The notes: generated from the sequence alone by a model not told the origin. 64,000 nucleotides of DNA from Actinoplanes italicus (GCF_003001815.1 NZ_PVMZ01000020.1:124001-188000), one strand, 5' to 3'; positions 39,700-48,542 are shown, numbered from the stretch's first letter. Translations and numbers: made by a program.

Positions 39700-40204
39700 G
39701 GAATCACTTTCTTGAGCTGGGGAAACGTTTCGGCTGGACCCTACCTTCGCGGGCGGCCGGTATAGTCTGCTCGACGCATTCGTATCAATCAATGTGACAG
39801 TTCCCGGGAGGGGAACCATGCGACGTCGAGTGAGTGTCATCGCCGCGGATGGCGACGATGCGCACCTTCTTCGCCCGCGACCGGATCCCGATCGGCGCCT
39901 ACAGCGAGGCCTCGGCACGACCCGCCACTTCACCGGCCACCCGTACGCCGGTGAAGGAGGTCCGCGGCGCCCGGGTGTGGGCGGCATCCACTTCCGGACC
40001 GTGGACGTCCAGGGCAAGGCTCTGGGTGAGTCGGTCAGCGCCTGTGTGACCGCGCACCACTTCCGGAAAGTGCGGCGCTGACGCCTGATAGTGCTGTGAT
40101 TGACTGGCACGCATGCTGCCGTGCCCGCCTGTGCCTGTCCGGGTGTCCGTGCCTGTTCGAGCGTCCCGGCCTGTTCGAGCGTCCCGGCCTGTCCGAGTGT
40201 CCCG
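39700..40204. other. 505-bp region with one weak ORF and 18-bp repeats
   Basis: This region lies between the VOC gene and the tandem TetR gene. A TATAGT box near 39761 could serve the plus direction. The only frame with a strong ribosome site is the 87-codon frame at 39818. The rest, including the repeat block at 40134-40205, shows no coding signal. Confidence 0.4.
39818..40081 (+). CDS. Possible small protein or gene remnant (87 aa)
   Basis: The ATG is preceded by GGGAGGGGAACC, a strong ribosome site, and lies 57 bp after a TATAGT box. The product MRRRVSVIAADGDDAHLLRP then becomes Arg/Gly-rich, and only the end (GGIHFRTVDVQGKALGESVS) looks protein-like. Another frame across the first half (MRTFFARDRIPIGAYSEAS) also looks protein-like, so this may be a frameshifted remnant. 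No homology is recognised. Confidence 0.25.
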   Translation: MRRRVSVIAADGDDAHLLRPRPDPDRRLQRGLGTTRHFTGHPYAGEGGPRRPGVGGIHFRTVDVQGKALGESVSACVTAHHFRKVRR

Positions 40205-40205
40205 G
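40134..40205. repeat. 18-bp tandem repeat, 4 units, upstream of tandem TetR gene
   Basis: Four units of cctgttcgagcgtcccgg (first and last units variant) abut the GTG start of the tandem TetR gene. If translated in that gene's frame they would give a Cys/Ser/Val/Pro repeat, but they are more likely noncoding and could act in regulation. Confidence 0.7.
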
Positions 40206-41368
40206 TGAGTGCCGGTCCTACCGCGGCGACCCGCCCGCACAACCGTAAGCAGCTGATCGTCGAGGCGGCCGGGCAGGTCTTCAGCGAGCGCGGCTACCAC
40301 GCCGCCTCGATGGAGGAGATCGCCGCCGGGGTGGGCATCAGTGCGGCCGCGCTGTACCGGCACTTCCCGAACAAGTACGCGCTGTTCGCCGAGTGCGCGA
40401 ACGTGATGGTGGACCGTCTCGTCGCCGCGCTCGACGAGAAGCCGGCCGAGGCGTCGCTCATCGAGGTGCTGACCGCCCTCATCCGGGTGACCGTCGCGCA
40501 CCGCGCGTCCGGAGGGCTGTACCGATGGGAGGCCCGCTACCTGGAGCGCGCCGACCGGCGGCTGCTACGGGCGAAATTCGTGCAGGTCGTGTCGCGGGTG
40601 GCCGAGACGGTGCGGCGCGAGCACCCGCTGCCCGACGAGCATCTGCGGGCAGTGGCGGCGCTCGGCGCGATCGGGTCGATCACCATGCACCACACCTCGG
40701 TCGCCCAGCGCCGGATCGAGGATCTGCTGCTGGCGTCGGCGCTGGGTGTCGCGGCGAGCGACCCGGCTGCTGCCGAGGGTAGCGGGCGCTCGGTGGAACT
40801 GCCGGCCCAGCCCGTCCCGCGGACCCGGCGGGCCGAGATCCTGGCGGCGGCGGTCCCGCTGTTCGCCCGGGACGGCTTCGCCAACGTCACCAACGGGCAG
40901 ATCGCCCAGGTGGTGGGGCTGGCTCCGTCGGCGATCTACCGGCACTACCCCGGCAAGGTCGACATCCTGGTGGCCGCGTGCCTGCAGGCTGCCGGGCTGC
41001 TGGCCCAGGCGGTGGAGCGGAGCCTGGAGCAGGCGGCTGGCCCGGAGCGGGCCGTCACCGCGCTGACCGCCGCGTACGTGGCCTACAGCTTCGAGCACAA
41101 CGCCCTCAACAGCGTGGCCGAGGCCGAGATCCGCGGACTGCCGGCGGACCTTCGGCGGCCGCTGATCCTGGCGCAGCGCGAGTACATCGCGGTCTGGGAA
41201 CAGCAGCTGCGCCTCGCGCGTCCCGAGCTGGACCCGCGTCAGGCCCGGCTGCTGGTGCACGCGGGCTTCGGGGTGGTGGTCGAGGCCGGGCGGGCCCTGC
41301 GCTGGCAGGACACCCCCGGCCACCGTGACGCCGTGACAGCCCTGGTCATCGGCGCCCTCACCCGCTGA
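40205..41368 (+). CDS. Tandem-TetR transcriptional regulator (two fused TetR modules)
   Basis: A 387-residue protein with two complete TetR units. The first HTH is KQLIVEAAGQVFSERGYHAA / AAGVGISAAALYRHFPNKYA. The second is RRAEILAAAVPLFARDGFAN / AQVVGLAPSAIYRHYPGKVD. Each is followed by a helical ligand-binding half. The GTG at 40205 is the start closest to the HTH; an open reading frame continues upstream through repeats. It is convergent with an lcp-type rubber oxygenase gene, with 6 bp between stops. TetR regulators are known beside lcp genes in other rubber degraders, so it is a candidate regulator. Confidence 0.85.
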   Translation: MSAGPTAATRPHNRKQLIVEAAGQVFSERGYHAASMEEIAAGVGISAAALYRHFPNKYALFAECANVMVDRLVAALDEKPAEASLIEVLTALIRVTVAHRASGGLYRWEARYLERADRRLLRAKFVQVVSRVAETVRREHPLPDEHLRAVAALGAIGSITMHHTSVAQRRIEDLLLASALGVAASDPAAAEGSGRSVELPAQPVPRTRRAEILAAAVPLFARDGFANVTNGQIAQVVGLAPSAIYRHYPGKVDILVAACLQAAGLLAQAVERSLEQAAGPERAVTALTAAYVAYSFEHNALNSVAEAEIRGLPADLRRPLILAQREYIAVWEQQLRLARPELDPRQARLLVHAGFGVVVEAGRALRWQDTPGHRDAVTALVIGALTR

Positions 41369-41374
41369 GACGCT

Positions 41375-42589
41375 TTACGTTCCGGCCCGGTTGCCGGTCG
41401 GGATGGTGATCGGCGTGTACGTCGGCGACGTGCCGTTGTTGAGGAAGAGCATCGCCAGACCGCGGATGAACCGGTCGAACAGCGAGAACGTCGTCGGGAT
41501 GATCGGCGACAGGCCCTCCCGGAACGCCACGTACGCCGGCCAGCCGACCTCGATGACCGTCCGCGAGGCGTAGTCGCGCGGCAGCTTCAGCCAGTCGCCG
41601 ACCTTGTCGCCGAGCAGGTAACGCGCGAACTCGCGCTGGAACCCGCGGGTGACGCCCAGATCGATCTCCGACGTCAGGTTGAGCAGGATGCCGGCCAGGT
41701 CGATGCCCTCGGGGGTCGGCGCCAGCAGCGGGGTGAGCGCGTAGTTCGACTGCGCCTTCGCCGCGGCCCAGGTCGCCGGGATGAAGTCGTCACGCACCCC
41801 GAGCAGGTGCAGCGCGACCTGCCACATGTGCAGGAAGGCGTCCTCCTCGGCGGCCGAGATCCGGATGCCCCACGACTTCAGCTTTCCGAACACGAACGTG
41901 CCGAGACTGTGGAACGTGATCAGGATGTCGCCGTTGCTGATCGGAATGAAGTCCGTGTCGTCGGTGACCGCGCGCCAGTGCGAGGACTGCGGCAGCAGGT
42001 GACGCACGGCGGCGTGGGTGAGCCGCGTCTTGTTCGACGTGGTGATGAAGTGCCCGCCGGGCTGGAAGGCGTCGAGCGCGCTCAGGTCGTAGCCGTAGGT
42101 GAAGGTCTTGGCCGCGCGTGACTTCATCACGGCGCCGCCCTCGGACCAGTACACGTTGCGGGCCTCGCGCGGGATGACCGTGCTCATGATGCCGCTGCCC
42201 AGCCCGTACAGAAGGAAGAGGTAGAGGCTCATTCGTTTGTTGAACTGGGCGGCCCGGTTGAGCTTGGTCTGGTCGGCCCACGACGGCAGCCGGTTGTACT
42301 GCTGCAGGTAGGTGGTCAAGCCGGCGGGCACCCCGGCCGGCAGCGGGTCACCGTTCTTGACCCATGACTCGAACGCCGTGTTGACGGCCGGGATCTGGCC
42401 GTTCTGCAGCATCGAGGCGACGAGCGGGTCGGTGGCGTCGTCCCAGACCTTCCACGGGTCGGTGATGGTGTCGGTCCCGGCGATCGAGCCGGCCGACGAC
42501 CAGGCCCACGCCTTGGACGGGTCCGTAACGCTGGCCAGGCCGAGCGCGGCGCCAAGGGTTAGTACGCCTCTTCTGCTGAGATTCTGCAT
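41375..42589 (-). CDS. lcp: Latex-clearing protein (rubber oxygenase, Lcp)
   Basis: A 404-residue DUF2236 haem protein. The start at 42589 (AGGTAGG) gives a Tat signal (NLSRRGVLTLGAALGLASV). The Lcp active site of Streptomyces sp. K30 (E148, R164, K167, T168, H198) is matched at a constant offset of six: E142, R158, K161, T162 and axial His192 (KSRAAKTFTYGYD, TRLTHAAVRHLL). It should cleave cis-1,4-polyisoprene outside the cell to oligo-isoprenoid aldehydes. It is transcribed alone. Actinoplanes species with several lcp genes are known rubber degraders, which fits the assignment. Confidence 0.92.
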   Translation of the reverse strand: MQNLSRRGVLTLGAALGLASVTDPSKAWAWSSAGSIAGTDTITDPWKVWDDATDPLVASMLQNGQIPAVNTAFESWVKNGDPLPAGVPAGLTTYLQQYNRLPSWADQTKLNRAAQFNKRMSLYLFLLYGLGSGIMSTVIPREARNVYWSEGGAVMKSRAAKTFTYGYDLSALDAFQPGGHFITTSNKTRLTHAAVRHLLPQSSHWRAVTDDTDFIPISNGDILITFHSLGTFVFGKLKSWGIRISAAEEDAFLHMWQVALHLLGVRDDFIPATWAAAKAQSNYALTPLLAPTPEGIDLAGILLNLTSEIDLGVTRGFQREFARYLLGDKVGDWLKLPRDYASRTVIEVGWPAYVAFREGLSPIIPTTFSLFDRFIRGLAMLFLNNGTSPTYTPITIPTGNRAGT

Positions 42590-43392
42590 TCGCTTACCTA
42601 CCTCATGGTCGGGCACTACGAGCAGGTTTCACAGTTCGTCAACGTGTGATTTTCAATTAACATAGCGGCGTCGGGGAGCATCGGCAAGGCTGGATGTCGT
42701 ACGGCGGTGCTAGTCCCGGGGGAGGGGGAGCCGCGGGAAGTTCCGTTCACGGGTGGAAGCCCCCGGACGACACGGTGCGAAGACTGGGCGGACCGATTCG
42801 AAAGGAAGGTCCATCTTGTTCGCGCACCTCTCCGACCGCGCCGCCGCGGCGAGTTTCATGCGCTGGTCCTCGCGATCTCCGCGACCACGGCGACGGTCGC
42901 CGAAGGAATCCTGCTGGCAGCTTGGTCCGGTGCCCGGGTGGGCGGTGTGGTGGGTGTCGCCCCCTTCCCTGGTCCAGGCCATCGGTTGCTGTCGGAGCGT
43001 GGGCTGGTTGCGGCGGTGGGGTCGCACGTAGCTGCTGCGCGCGGCCCTGTCGTCATGGGGGCGACGGCAGGCGCCCACGGATCCGCAGTATGTGACCTCA
43101 CCGTTGTTGCCGGCGGCGTCGGGAGCACACGCGAAGGTCGGGCGTGTGTTCCGCGGTTTGCGGGCGGGTGGCGGGGCCTGGCGTGGCAAGACGCGGCGGG
43201 GCGTGGCGGGGGATGGCGGGGCGGTCTCCGGGTGCCGCCGTAGGACCCGGAACGACCGCCCGCGCCCGGCGGACGACGGAGTGCCGGAGCCCCCGAACTC
43301 GAATGGTCCCTAGTGATCATCGTCAATTGTCAATACGGTTATCGATCAATGCCTGTGAATGCCGGGGTGGGCGCCGGCAAGGAGGCCAGGAC
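42590..43392. other. 803-bp region without a confident gene
   Basis: Between the divergent lcp and tctC genes. The lcp side (42617-42690) is AT-rich and holds its promoter. From 42700 to 43290 the sequence is GC-rich with a G-rich simple stretch near 43170-43230 (repeats of ggcggggcgtggc). A 178-codon plus frame (42707-43243) has no ribosome site and Arg/Gly-biased content, so I do not call it. 43310-43360 is AT-rich, probably the tct promoter. Confidence 0.4.
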
Positions 43393-44184
43393 ATGAGCAC
43401 GAGCAGCAGGCCGCGGCTGGTCGCCGCGCTCGCCGCCGTCTCTCTCGTAGCTGCCTGTTCCGAGGGCGGCGGAACCGGGAGCGGCGGGGGATACCCGGAC
43501 CGGAACATCACCATCGTCGTGCCGTTCAGCGCGGGCGGCCCGACCGACACCGTCACGCGGCTGATCGCCGAGCCGATGGCGAAGGCACTCGGCGGGCAGA
43601 TCGTCGTCAAGAACGTCGAGGGCGCCGGCGGCACGGTCGCGGCCGGGCAGGTCGCGCAGGACAAGCCGGACGGATACACGGTGCTCATGCATCACATCGG
43701 CATGTCCACCGCGCCGGCCCTCTACAAGAACCTCCCCTACAAGCCGCTCGAGGACTTCGCGACGATCGGCCTGGTCACCGAGGTGCCGATGACCGTCGTG
43801 GCCCGCAAGGACTTCCCGCCCGCGACGCTGGCTGACCTGACCGCGTACGTGAAGGCGAACGCGGCCAAGGTCACCCTCGCCAACGCCGGCATCGGCGCGG
43901 CCTCGCACCTGTGCGGCCTGCTGTTCCAGTCGGCCACCGGCGTCAAACTGCAGGAGGTTCCGTACCAGGGCACCGGCCCGGCGCTGACCGACCTGGTCGG
44001 CGGGCAGGTCGACTTCATGTGCGACCAGACCACCAACACCAGCGGCCAGATCTCGGCCGGCAAGGTGAAGGCGTACGCGGTCACCACGCCCGAGCGGGTC
44101 GAGAGCCTGCCCGACGTGCCCACCACGACCGAGGCGACCGGGGGACCCCGCTGCGGATGGGCCCCGGCTACTTCCCGCTGCTGA
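43393..44184 (+). pseudogene. tctC-like tricarboxylate-binding protein, 3'-truncated by deletion
   Basis: Start ATG with AAGGAGGCCAGGAC. A lipoprotein signal (VSLVAAC) is followed by the TctC fold: YPDRNITIVVPFSAGGPTDT, VKNVEGAGGTVAAGQVAQDK, VPYQGTGPALTDLVGGQVDF. Normal TctC proteins run about 320 residues; this reading follows the family to LPDVPTTTEA and then enters an unrelated frame and stops after 263 residues. The missing ~70 residues form part of the second lobe. At the same point the following frame continues as the inner part of TctB. A deletion that removed the end of tctC and the start of tctB explains both. Confidence 0.75.
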
Positions 44185-44501
44185 TCGGCGCGATCGTGGC
44201 CGCCCTGGGCCTGGCGATCGTCGTCAAGGGGCTGATCGCCGGCGAGGTGATCGAGTTCGGACGCGTCCCGTGGCGGGCGCTGGCGCTGATCACGGCGGCG
44301 GTGCTGTTCTTCGGGTTCTTCATCGGGCGCCTCGGGTTCGTGCCGACCTCGGCGGTGACCGCCCTGCTCACCACGCTGGCCAGCCGGCGGGTGCGTCCGC
44401 TCACCGCGCTGGCCGTGGCCGCCGGCCTGACCGCGGCCGCCACGCTGATCTTCGTGGTGGGGCTGCAGCTGAGGATCCCGCTCGCCGGACCGGGGTTCTG
44501 A
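44157..44501 (+). pseudogene. tctB-like small permease subunit, 5'-truncated by deletion
   Basis: The TctB family motif PLRMGPGYFPLLIG appears directly after the tctC break in another frame, without the N-terminal first helix that precedes it in intact proteins (about 35-40 residues). Four hydrophobic segments remain to the end LRIPLAGPGF. An ATG at 44157 could restart translation to give 114 residues. The downstream tctA begins after one base. The subunit is likely non-functional or impaired. Confidence 0.7.
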
Positions 44502-44502
44502 C

Positions 44503-46008
44503 GTGGATCTCCTCGACAACCTGGTGCTCGGCTTCTCGACGGCGCTGCTGATCGAGAACGTCCTCTACTGCTTCGTGGGCGTGCTGCTCGGCACGGCCGT
44601 CGGTGTGCTGCCGGGCATCGGCCCGACCGCCACGGTGGCGCTGCTGCTGCCGATCACCTTCAACTTCGAGCCGGTCACCGCGCTGATCATGCTGGCCGGC
44701 ATCTATTACGGCGCGCAGTACGGCGGGTCGACGACGGCCATCCTGATCAACCTGCCCGGAGAGTCGTCGGCGGCCGTCACCGCGCTCGACGGCCACGAGA
44801 TGGCCCGGCAGGGGCGGGCGGGACCGGCCCTGGCGGCCGCCGCGATCGGGTCGTTCATCGCCGGCACGGTCGCCACCGTCGTGCTGGCCGTCGCCGCTCC
44901 GCCGCTGGCCGACGTCGCGTTGCGGTTCGGCCCGGCCGACTACTTCGCGCTCGTGCTGTTCGGCCTGGTCGTGTCGATCGCGCTGGCCCGGGGCTCGGCG
45001 CTCAAGGCGCTCGCGATGATCGCGCTCGGGATCCTGCTCGGCACGGTCGGGCAGGACATCTACACCGGCACGCCCCGGTTCGTCCTCGGCCAGCGCGAGC
45101 TGTACGGCGGCATCGACTTCGTCTCGGTGGCGGTCGGCATGTTCGGCATCGCCGAGATCCTGCGCAACCTGGAGAACGAGCGGGACCGCCCGGCCCTGCT
45201 CGGCGGCGTGACGAACCTCTGGCCGACACGTGAGGACCGCCGCCGGATCGCCGGCCCGATCGCGCGCGGTACCGGCCTCGGCGCGGCGCTCGGCGTGCTG
45301 CCCGGCGGCGGTCACGTGCTCGCCTCGTTCACCTCGTACGCCGTGGAGAAGCGCATCTCGAAGCGGCGCCGGGAGTTCGGGCACGGTGCGATCGAGGGAG
45401 TCGCCGGACCCGAGTCGGCGAACAACGCGGCCGCGCAGACCTCGTTCATCCCGCTGCTGACCCTGGGGCTGCCGGCCCATCCGGTGATGGCGCTGATGGT
45501 CGGGGCGTTCATCGTGCACGGCATCACCCCCGGCCCGAATGTGATCACCGACGAGCCCGCCCTGTTCTGGGGCCTGATCGCCTCCATGTGGATCGGCAAC
45601 GTGTTGCTCGTACTGCTGAATCTGCCGTTGATCGGAATCTGGGTCCGGATGTTGCGGATCCCCTACCAGGTGCTGTTCCCGATGATCGTGCTGTTCGCGG
45701 TGATCGGCACCTATTCGCTGAGCATGAACGAGTACGACGTCTACGCCATCGCGGTCTTCGGAATCGTGGGTTACGTGCTGATCAAGTGCGGGTGCGAGCC
45801 GGCGCCGCTGCTGCTCGGCTTCGTGCTCGGGCCGTTGCTCGAGGAGAACCTGCGCCGGGCCCTGATCATCTCGCGTGGCGACGCCACGGTCTTCCTGACC
45901 CGGCCGATCTCGCTGTCGCTGCTGGTGCTGACCGTGCTGATCCTCGTGCTGGCGGCCCTGCCGATGATCCGGCGGCGGCGCGAGGTGGTGTTCACCGACG
46001 AGGAGTAG
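44503..46008 (+). CDS. tctA: Tripartite tricarboxylate transporter large permease (TctA)
   Basis: An intact 501-residue TctA with about twelve hydrophobic segments. Signature stretches are GVLPGIGPTATVALLLPITF, YYGAQYGGSTTAILINLPGE and the mirror half GHGAIEGVAGPESANNAAAQ and LTLGLPAHPVMALMVGAFIV. GTG start 1 bp after the tctB stop. TctA works with TctB and TctC to import citrate-like or other organic acids; because both partners here are truncated, this transporter is probably inactive or relies on subunits encoded elsewhere. Confidence 0.9.
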   Translation: MDLLDNLVLGFSTALLIENVLYCFVGVLLGTAVGVLPGIGPTATVALLLPITFNFEPVTALIMLAGIYYGAQYGGSTTAILINLPGESSAAVTALDGHEMARQGRAGPALAAAAIGSFIAGTVATVVLAVAAPPLADVALRFGPADYFALVLFGLVVSIALARGSALKALAMIALGILLGTVGQDIYTGTPRFVLGQRELYGGIDFVSVAVGMFGIAEILRNLENERDRPALLGGVTNLWPTREDRRRIAGPIARGTGLGAALGVLPGGGHVLASFTSYAVEKRISKRRREFGHGAIEGVAGPESANNAAAQTSFIPLLTLGLPAHPVMALMVGAFIVHGITPGPNVITDEPALFWGLIASMWIGNVLLVLLNLPLIGIWVRMLRIPYQVLFPMIVLFAVIGTYSLSMNEYDVYAIAVFGIVGYVLIKCGCEPAPLLLGFVLGPLLEENLRRALIISRGDATVFLTRPISLSLLVLTVLILVLAALPMIRRRREVVFTDEE

Positions 46009-47044
46009 CCCGGCCGGGGCGGAGGAGTGCCGAGCCCTTGCGGGCCGCCGCACGATAGAAGCGGTCGGGCAGGAACACCATGTCGGCGAGGATCATCACG
46101 GCCGAGAACAACGGCAGCCCCAGCAGTACGGCGATGCCCGCGTGCATGGCGATCAGGATCCCCACGACGACGTACTTCAGCTTGCTGAACAGGCTGAACG
46201 GGAAGGCGACCTGGACCAGCACGGTGACGTAGCAGGAGATGGCGATCATCACCTGATGGCCGTCCACGAAGTCGGACAGCGCGGGCCACGGGCGGAACAG
46301 CTCGGTGTCGAGCACGTAGTGCAGCGCCGTCCCGTCGGCCCACAGGTTGCCCTGCACCTTGTAGAGGCCGGCGCTGCCGTACAGGATGCACATCTGCGCC
46401 ATGATGACCAGCAGCGCGCAGTTGTGCAGGACCGTGACGGTGAACCGGCGGACCATACCGGCCGGGCCCGGAACGTCGGGGAACGCCGCGTACTCGCGTC
46501 GTCGTGCCCGGCGCGCGTCGAGTGACCAGACCCGGCCGCAGGCGGTGAAGCAGAGGTAGAAGGCGAGCAGCACGGCCAGGTTGTCACCACCGTCGGTGAT
46601 GAGCAGGTTCCGGCTGTAGAACGAGGCCACCATCACCGCGAACACCAGCGAGGTGGCGCGAGTGCGCCAGCCCAGCATGAACAGGCACCCGGCCAGCAGC
46701 GCCACCACGTAGCAGAACTCGAAGTACTGCGGGTCGTCCGACAGGGTCAGCACGCTGAACCAGCCGGTCTCGTCGAACATCCGGCGCGCCAGGTCCGGGG
46801 TGAACGCCGCCTCGGGGCCCCAGATCAGGTGGCGGTGCGGGAACTCCCGGACGAGCAGCACCATGAAGAGCAGGCCGGAGCCGATACGCAGGAACGCCGT
46901 GGCGTACAGCGAGAGCGGCTCTTCGGTCAGGAGGCGGTAGCCGTGGTCGAACCGGTTGCGCAGCCACCGGGCCGTCGAGCGTTCCGGCTCGGTCTCCGTG
47001 CTCCCGGGTGTGGGCAGTACGCGGGAGGTCTGGTCAACTGCCAT
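45992..47044 (-). CDS. HTTM-domain membrane protein
   Basis: A 350-residue protein with about seven to eight membrane helices. It has the HTTM layout (horizontally transferred transmembrane, related to vitamin-K-dependent gamma-carboxylase): LYATAFLRIGSGLLFMVLLV, FYSRNLLITDGGDNLAVLLA and ILYGSAGLYKVQGNLWADGT with YKVQG. It overlaps the end of tctA (convergent, 17 bp) and the DUF5819 gene upstream. HTTM/SdpB proteins with a small membrane partner are involved in maturing secreted peptides in some bacteria; here the role is unproved. An ATG at 47056 is an alternative start. Confidence 0.78.
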   Translation of the reverse strand: MAVDQTSRVLPTPGSTETEPERSTARWLRNRFDHGYRLLTEEPLSLYATAFLRIGSGLLFMVLLVREFPHRHLIWGPEAAFTPDLARRMFDETGWFSVLTLSDDPQYFEFCYVVALLAGCLFMLGWRTRATSLVFAVMVASFYSRNLLITDGGDNLAVLLAFYLCFTACGRVWSLDARRARRREYAAFPDVPGPAGMVRRFTVTVLHNCALLVIMAQMCILYGSAGLYKVQGNLWADGTALHYVLDTELFRPWPALSDFVDGHQVMIAISCYVTVLVQVAFPFSLFSKLKYVVVGILIAMHAGIAVLLGLPLFSAVMILADMVFLPDRFYRAAARKGSALLRPGRATPRR

Positions 47045-47681
47045 CGGAGGTCGCATTCCACCAGGGCAGAGTCCTGGTAGCGGGCTCGGCCGGGACGGTC
47101 GGGGCGGCGCCGCCGGTGTCCGGCGGCGCGATCGTGGAGGTGACGACCTTCAGCCGGATCGTCTCGAAGCGGTGCGGATGGCGCTCCCTGATCCGCTGCA
47201 CCGCGATGTTGCGCAGGTACTCCGCCCGGATCTGCGACCACTCGCCGTACGCCACGTCGTCCTCACCGTGTGCGGTGGTGTAGGAGACCCAGGCCCGCCG
47301 GAGCATGGCCTGCGTGGCCCGGCTGGGGTACGGGTTGTGTTCCGTGGCGGCGATGTCGGCCGTGCTGATGTCGACCCAGTCGGTCATCGCACCCTCGCCG
47401 GTCTCGGTCGTCCAGCCGGTGCGGGCGAAGATCTGCGTGTTGTACGCGTTCGGGTTGGGTGCGAACAGCAGCCAGTTCTGCTCGAAGAACGGGTAGACCC
47501 ACGCCTGGATCGGCTTCTGCAGGCGCTGGGAGACCGGATTCACCGGCGCGACGTGCAGGAAGACCAGCGTGACGTGGGCGAGCGCGGTGGCCGCGCACAA
47601 CCCGGCGATCGCGCCCATCACGACCCGCAGCGCCCGTGGCGCGGTGTCGTGGAGGTTCAGGTCCCCATACCGTTGCGGCAC
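47034..47681 (-). CDS. DUF5819 family protein
   Basis: A 215-residue protein from a GTG with GGGGA upstream. One N-terminal membrane helix (VVMGAIAGLCAATALAHVTL) is followed by an extracytoplasmic domain containing WVYPFFEQNWLLFAPNPNAY, the DUF5819 hallmark. It overlaps the HTTM gene start, and the two families travel together in actinobacteria, reminiscent of SdpA/SdpB. No toxin-like peptide gene is visible beside them. Confidence 0.75.
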   Translation of the reverse strand: MPQRYGDLNLHDTAPRALRVVMGAIAGLCAATALAHVTLVFLHVAPVNPVSQRLQKPIQAWVYPFFEQNWLLFAPNPNAYNTQIFARTGWTTETGEGAMTDWVDISTADIAATEHNPYPSRATQAMLRRAWVSYTTAHGEDDVAYGEWSQIRAEYLRNIAVQRIRERHPHRFETIRLKVVTSTIAPPDTGGAAPTVPAEPATRTLPWWNATSDGS

Positions 47682-47780
47682 TCGGATCCCCGCCTTCCTG
47701 TTCCGATGTCCTGATCATCCCAGAATGATCAGAAAACGCCGAAGACTCGCGAAAGCGGTGTGTCGCCTGAAACGGGCAGT

Positions 47781-48542
47781 TCAGTGGGCGAGCGGGGCGA
47801 CCGCCCCGAGCGCGGCCGACACGTCACGGGCCGCGGCGATGACCTCGGACGCCCGCGTCTCCAGACCGGCCATGTCCATGTCCAGCGCCAGGGTGGAGAC
47901 CGAGATGCCGCCCAGCACCTGACCGGTGTGGTCGAAGACGGCCGCACCCAAGCACCGGATGCCCGGCTCGTTCTCCTCGTCGTCGACGGCGTACCCCAGG
48001 GCGCGGACCCGGGCCAGATGCGTGAGCAGGTCCTCCTCGCTGGTCAGCGTGTTCGGCGTGCGCTGCGGCAGGCCGGTGCGCCGGCAGATCGCCTGCACCT
48101 CGGCGTCGCTGAGCTGCGCCAGGATCGCCTTGCCGATGGCCGTCGTGTGCAGCGCGAGGCTCATCCCGACGCGTGAGGGCATCTGGTACGGCCGGCGCCC
48201 CTCCTGCTTGTCGACGTAGACCGCCTCGTCGACGCTGCGGATGGCGAAGTGCGTGGTGAAACCGGTGGTCTCGCACAGCGCGTGCAATGCGCCCGACGCC
48301 TGACGGGCCGGGTCGAACCGGTGCATCACCCGGCCGGCCAGCGTCAGGATGCGCGGGCCGGGCTCGTAGCTGCCCAGGCCGTCCGGACGAGCGAAACCCC
48401 ACGTGACCAGCGCCTGCAGAATCCGGTGGACGGTCGACTTGGAGACGCCGGTGGCCACCGCGATGTCGGTGACGCGGTGGTGCTCGGCGAGCGCCTCGAG
48501 CACCGCCAGCGTCTTGTCGATGGAACTGCCTTCCCTGGCCAC
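47781..48542 (-). CDS. IclR-family regulator, likely of uronate catabolism
   Basis: A 253-residue IclR protein: winged helix (SSIDKTLAVLEALAEHHRVT, GVSKSTVHRILQALVTWGFA) and effector domain with VDKQEGRRPYQMPSRVGMSL, TTAIGKAILAQL and YAVDDEENEPGIRCLGAAVF. It lies just downstream of kduI on the same strand, the usual place of a KdgR-like regulator of pectin and uronate genes. GTG start with weak ribosome site. Confidence 0.85.
   Translation of the reverse strand: MAREGSSIDKTLAVLEALAEHHRVTDIAVATGVSKSTVHRILQALVTWGFARPDGLGSYEPGPRILTLAGRVMHRFDPARQASGALHALCETTGFTTHFAIRSVDEAVYVDKQEGRRPYQMPSRVGMSLALHTTAIGKAILAQLSDAEVQAICRRTGLPQRTPNTLTSEEDLLTHLARVRALGYAVDDEENEPGIRCLGAAVFDHTGQVLGGISVSTLALDMDMAGLETRASEVIAAARDVSAALGAVAPLAH

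Noticed and set aside
40134..40205. 18-bp repeats considered as a CRISPR-like array
   Set aside because: Units are directly adjacent with no spacers and only four copies; no cas genes are present.
42707..43243. 178-codon plus-strand frame between lcp and tctC
   Set aside because: No ribosome site, no domain, several competing frames of equal quality in the same DNA.
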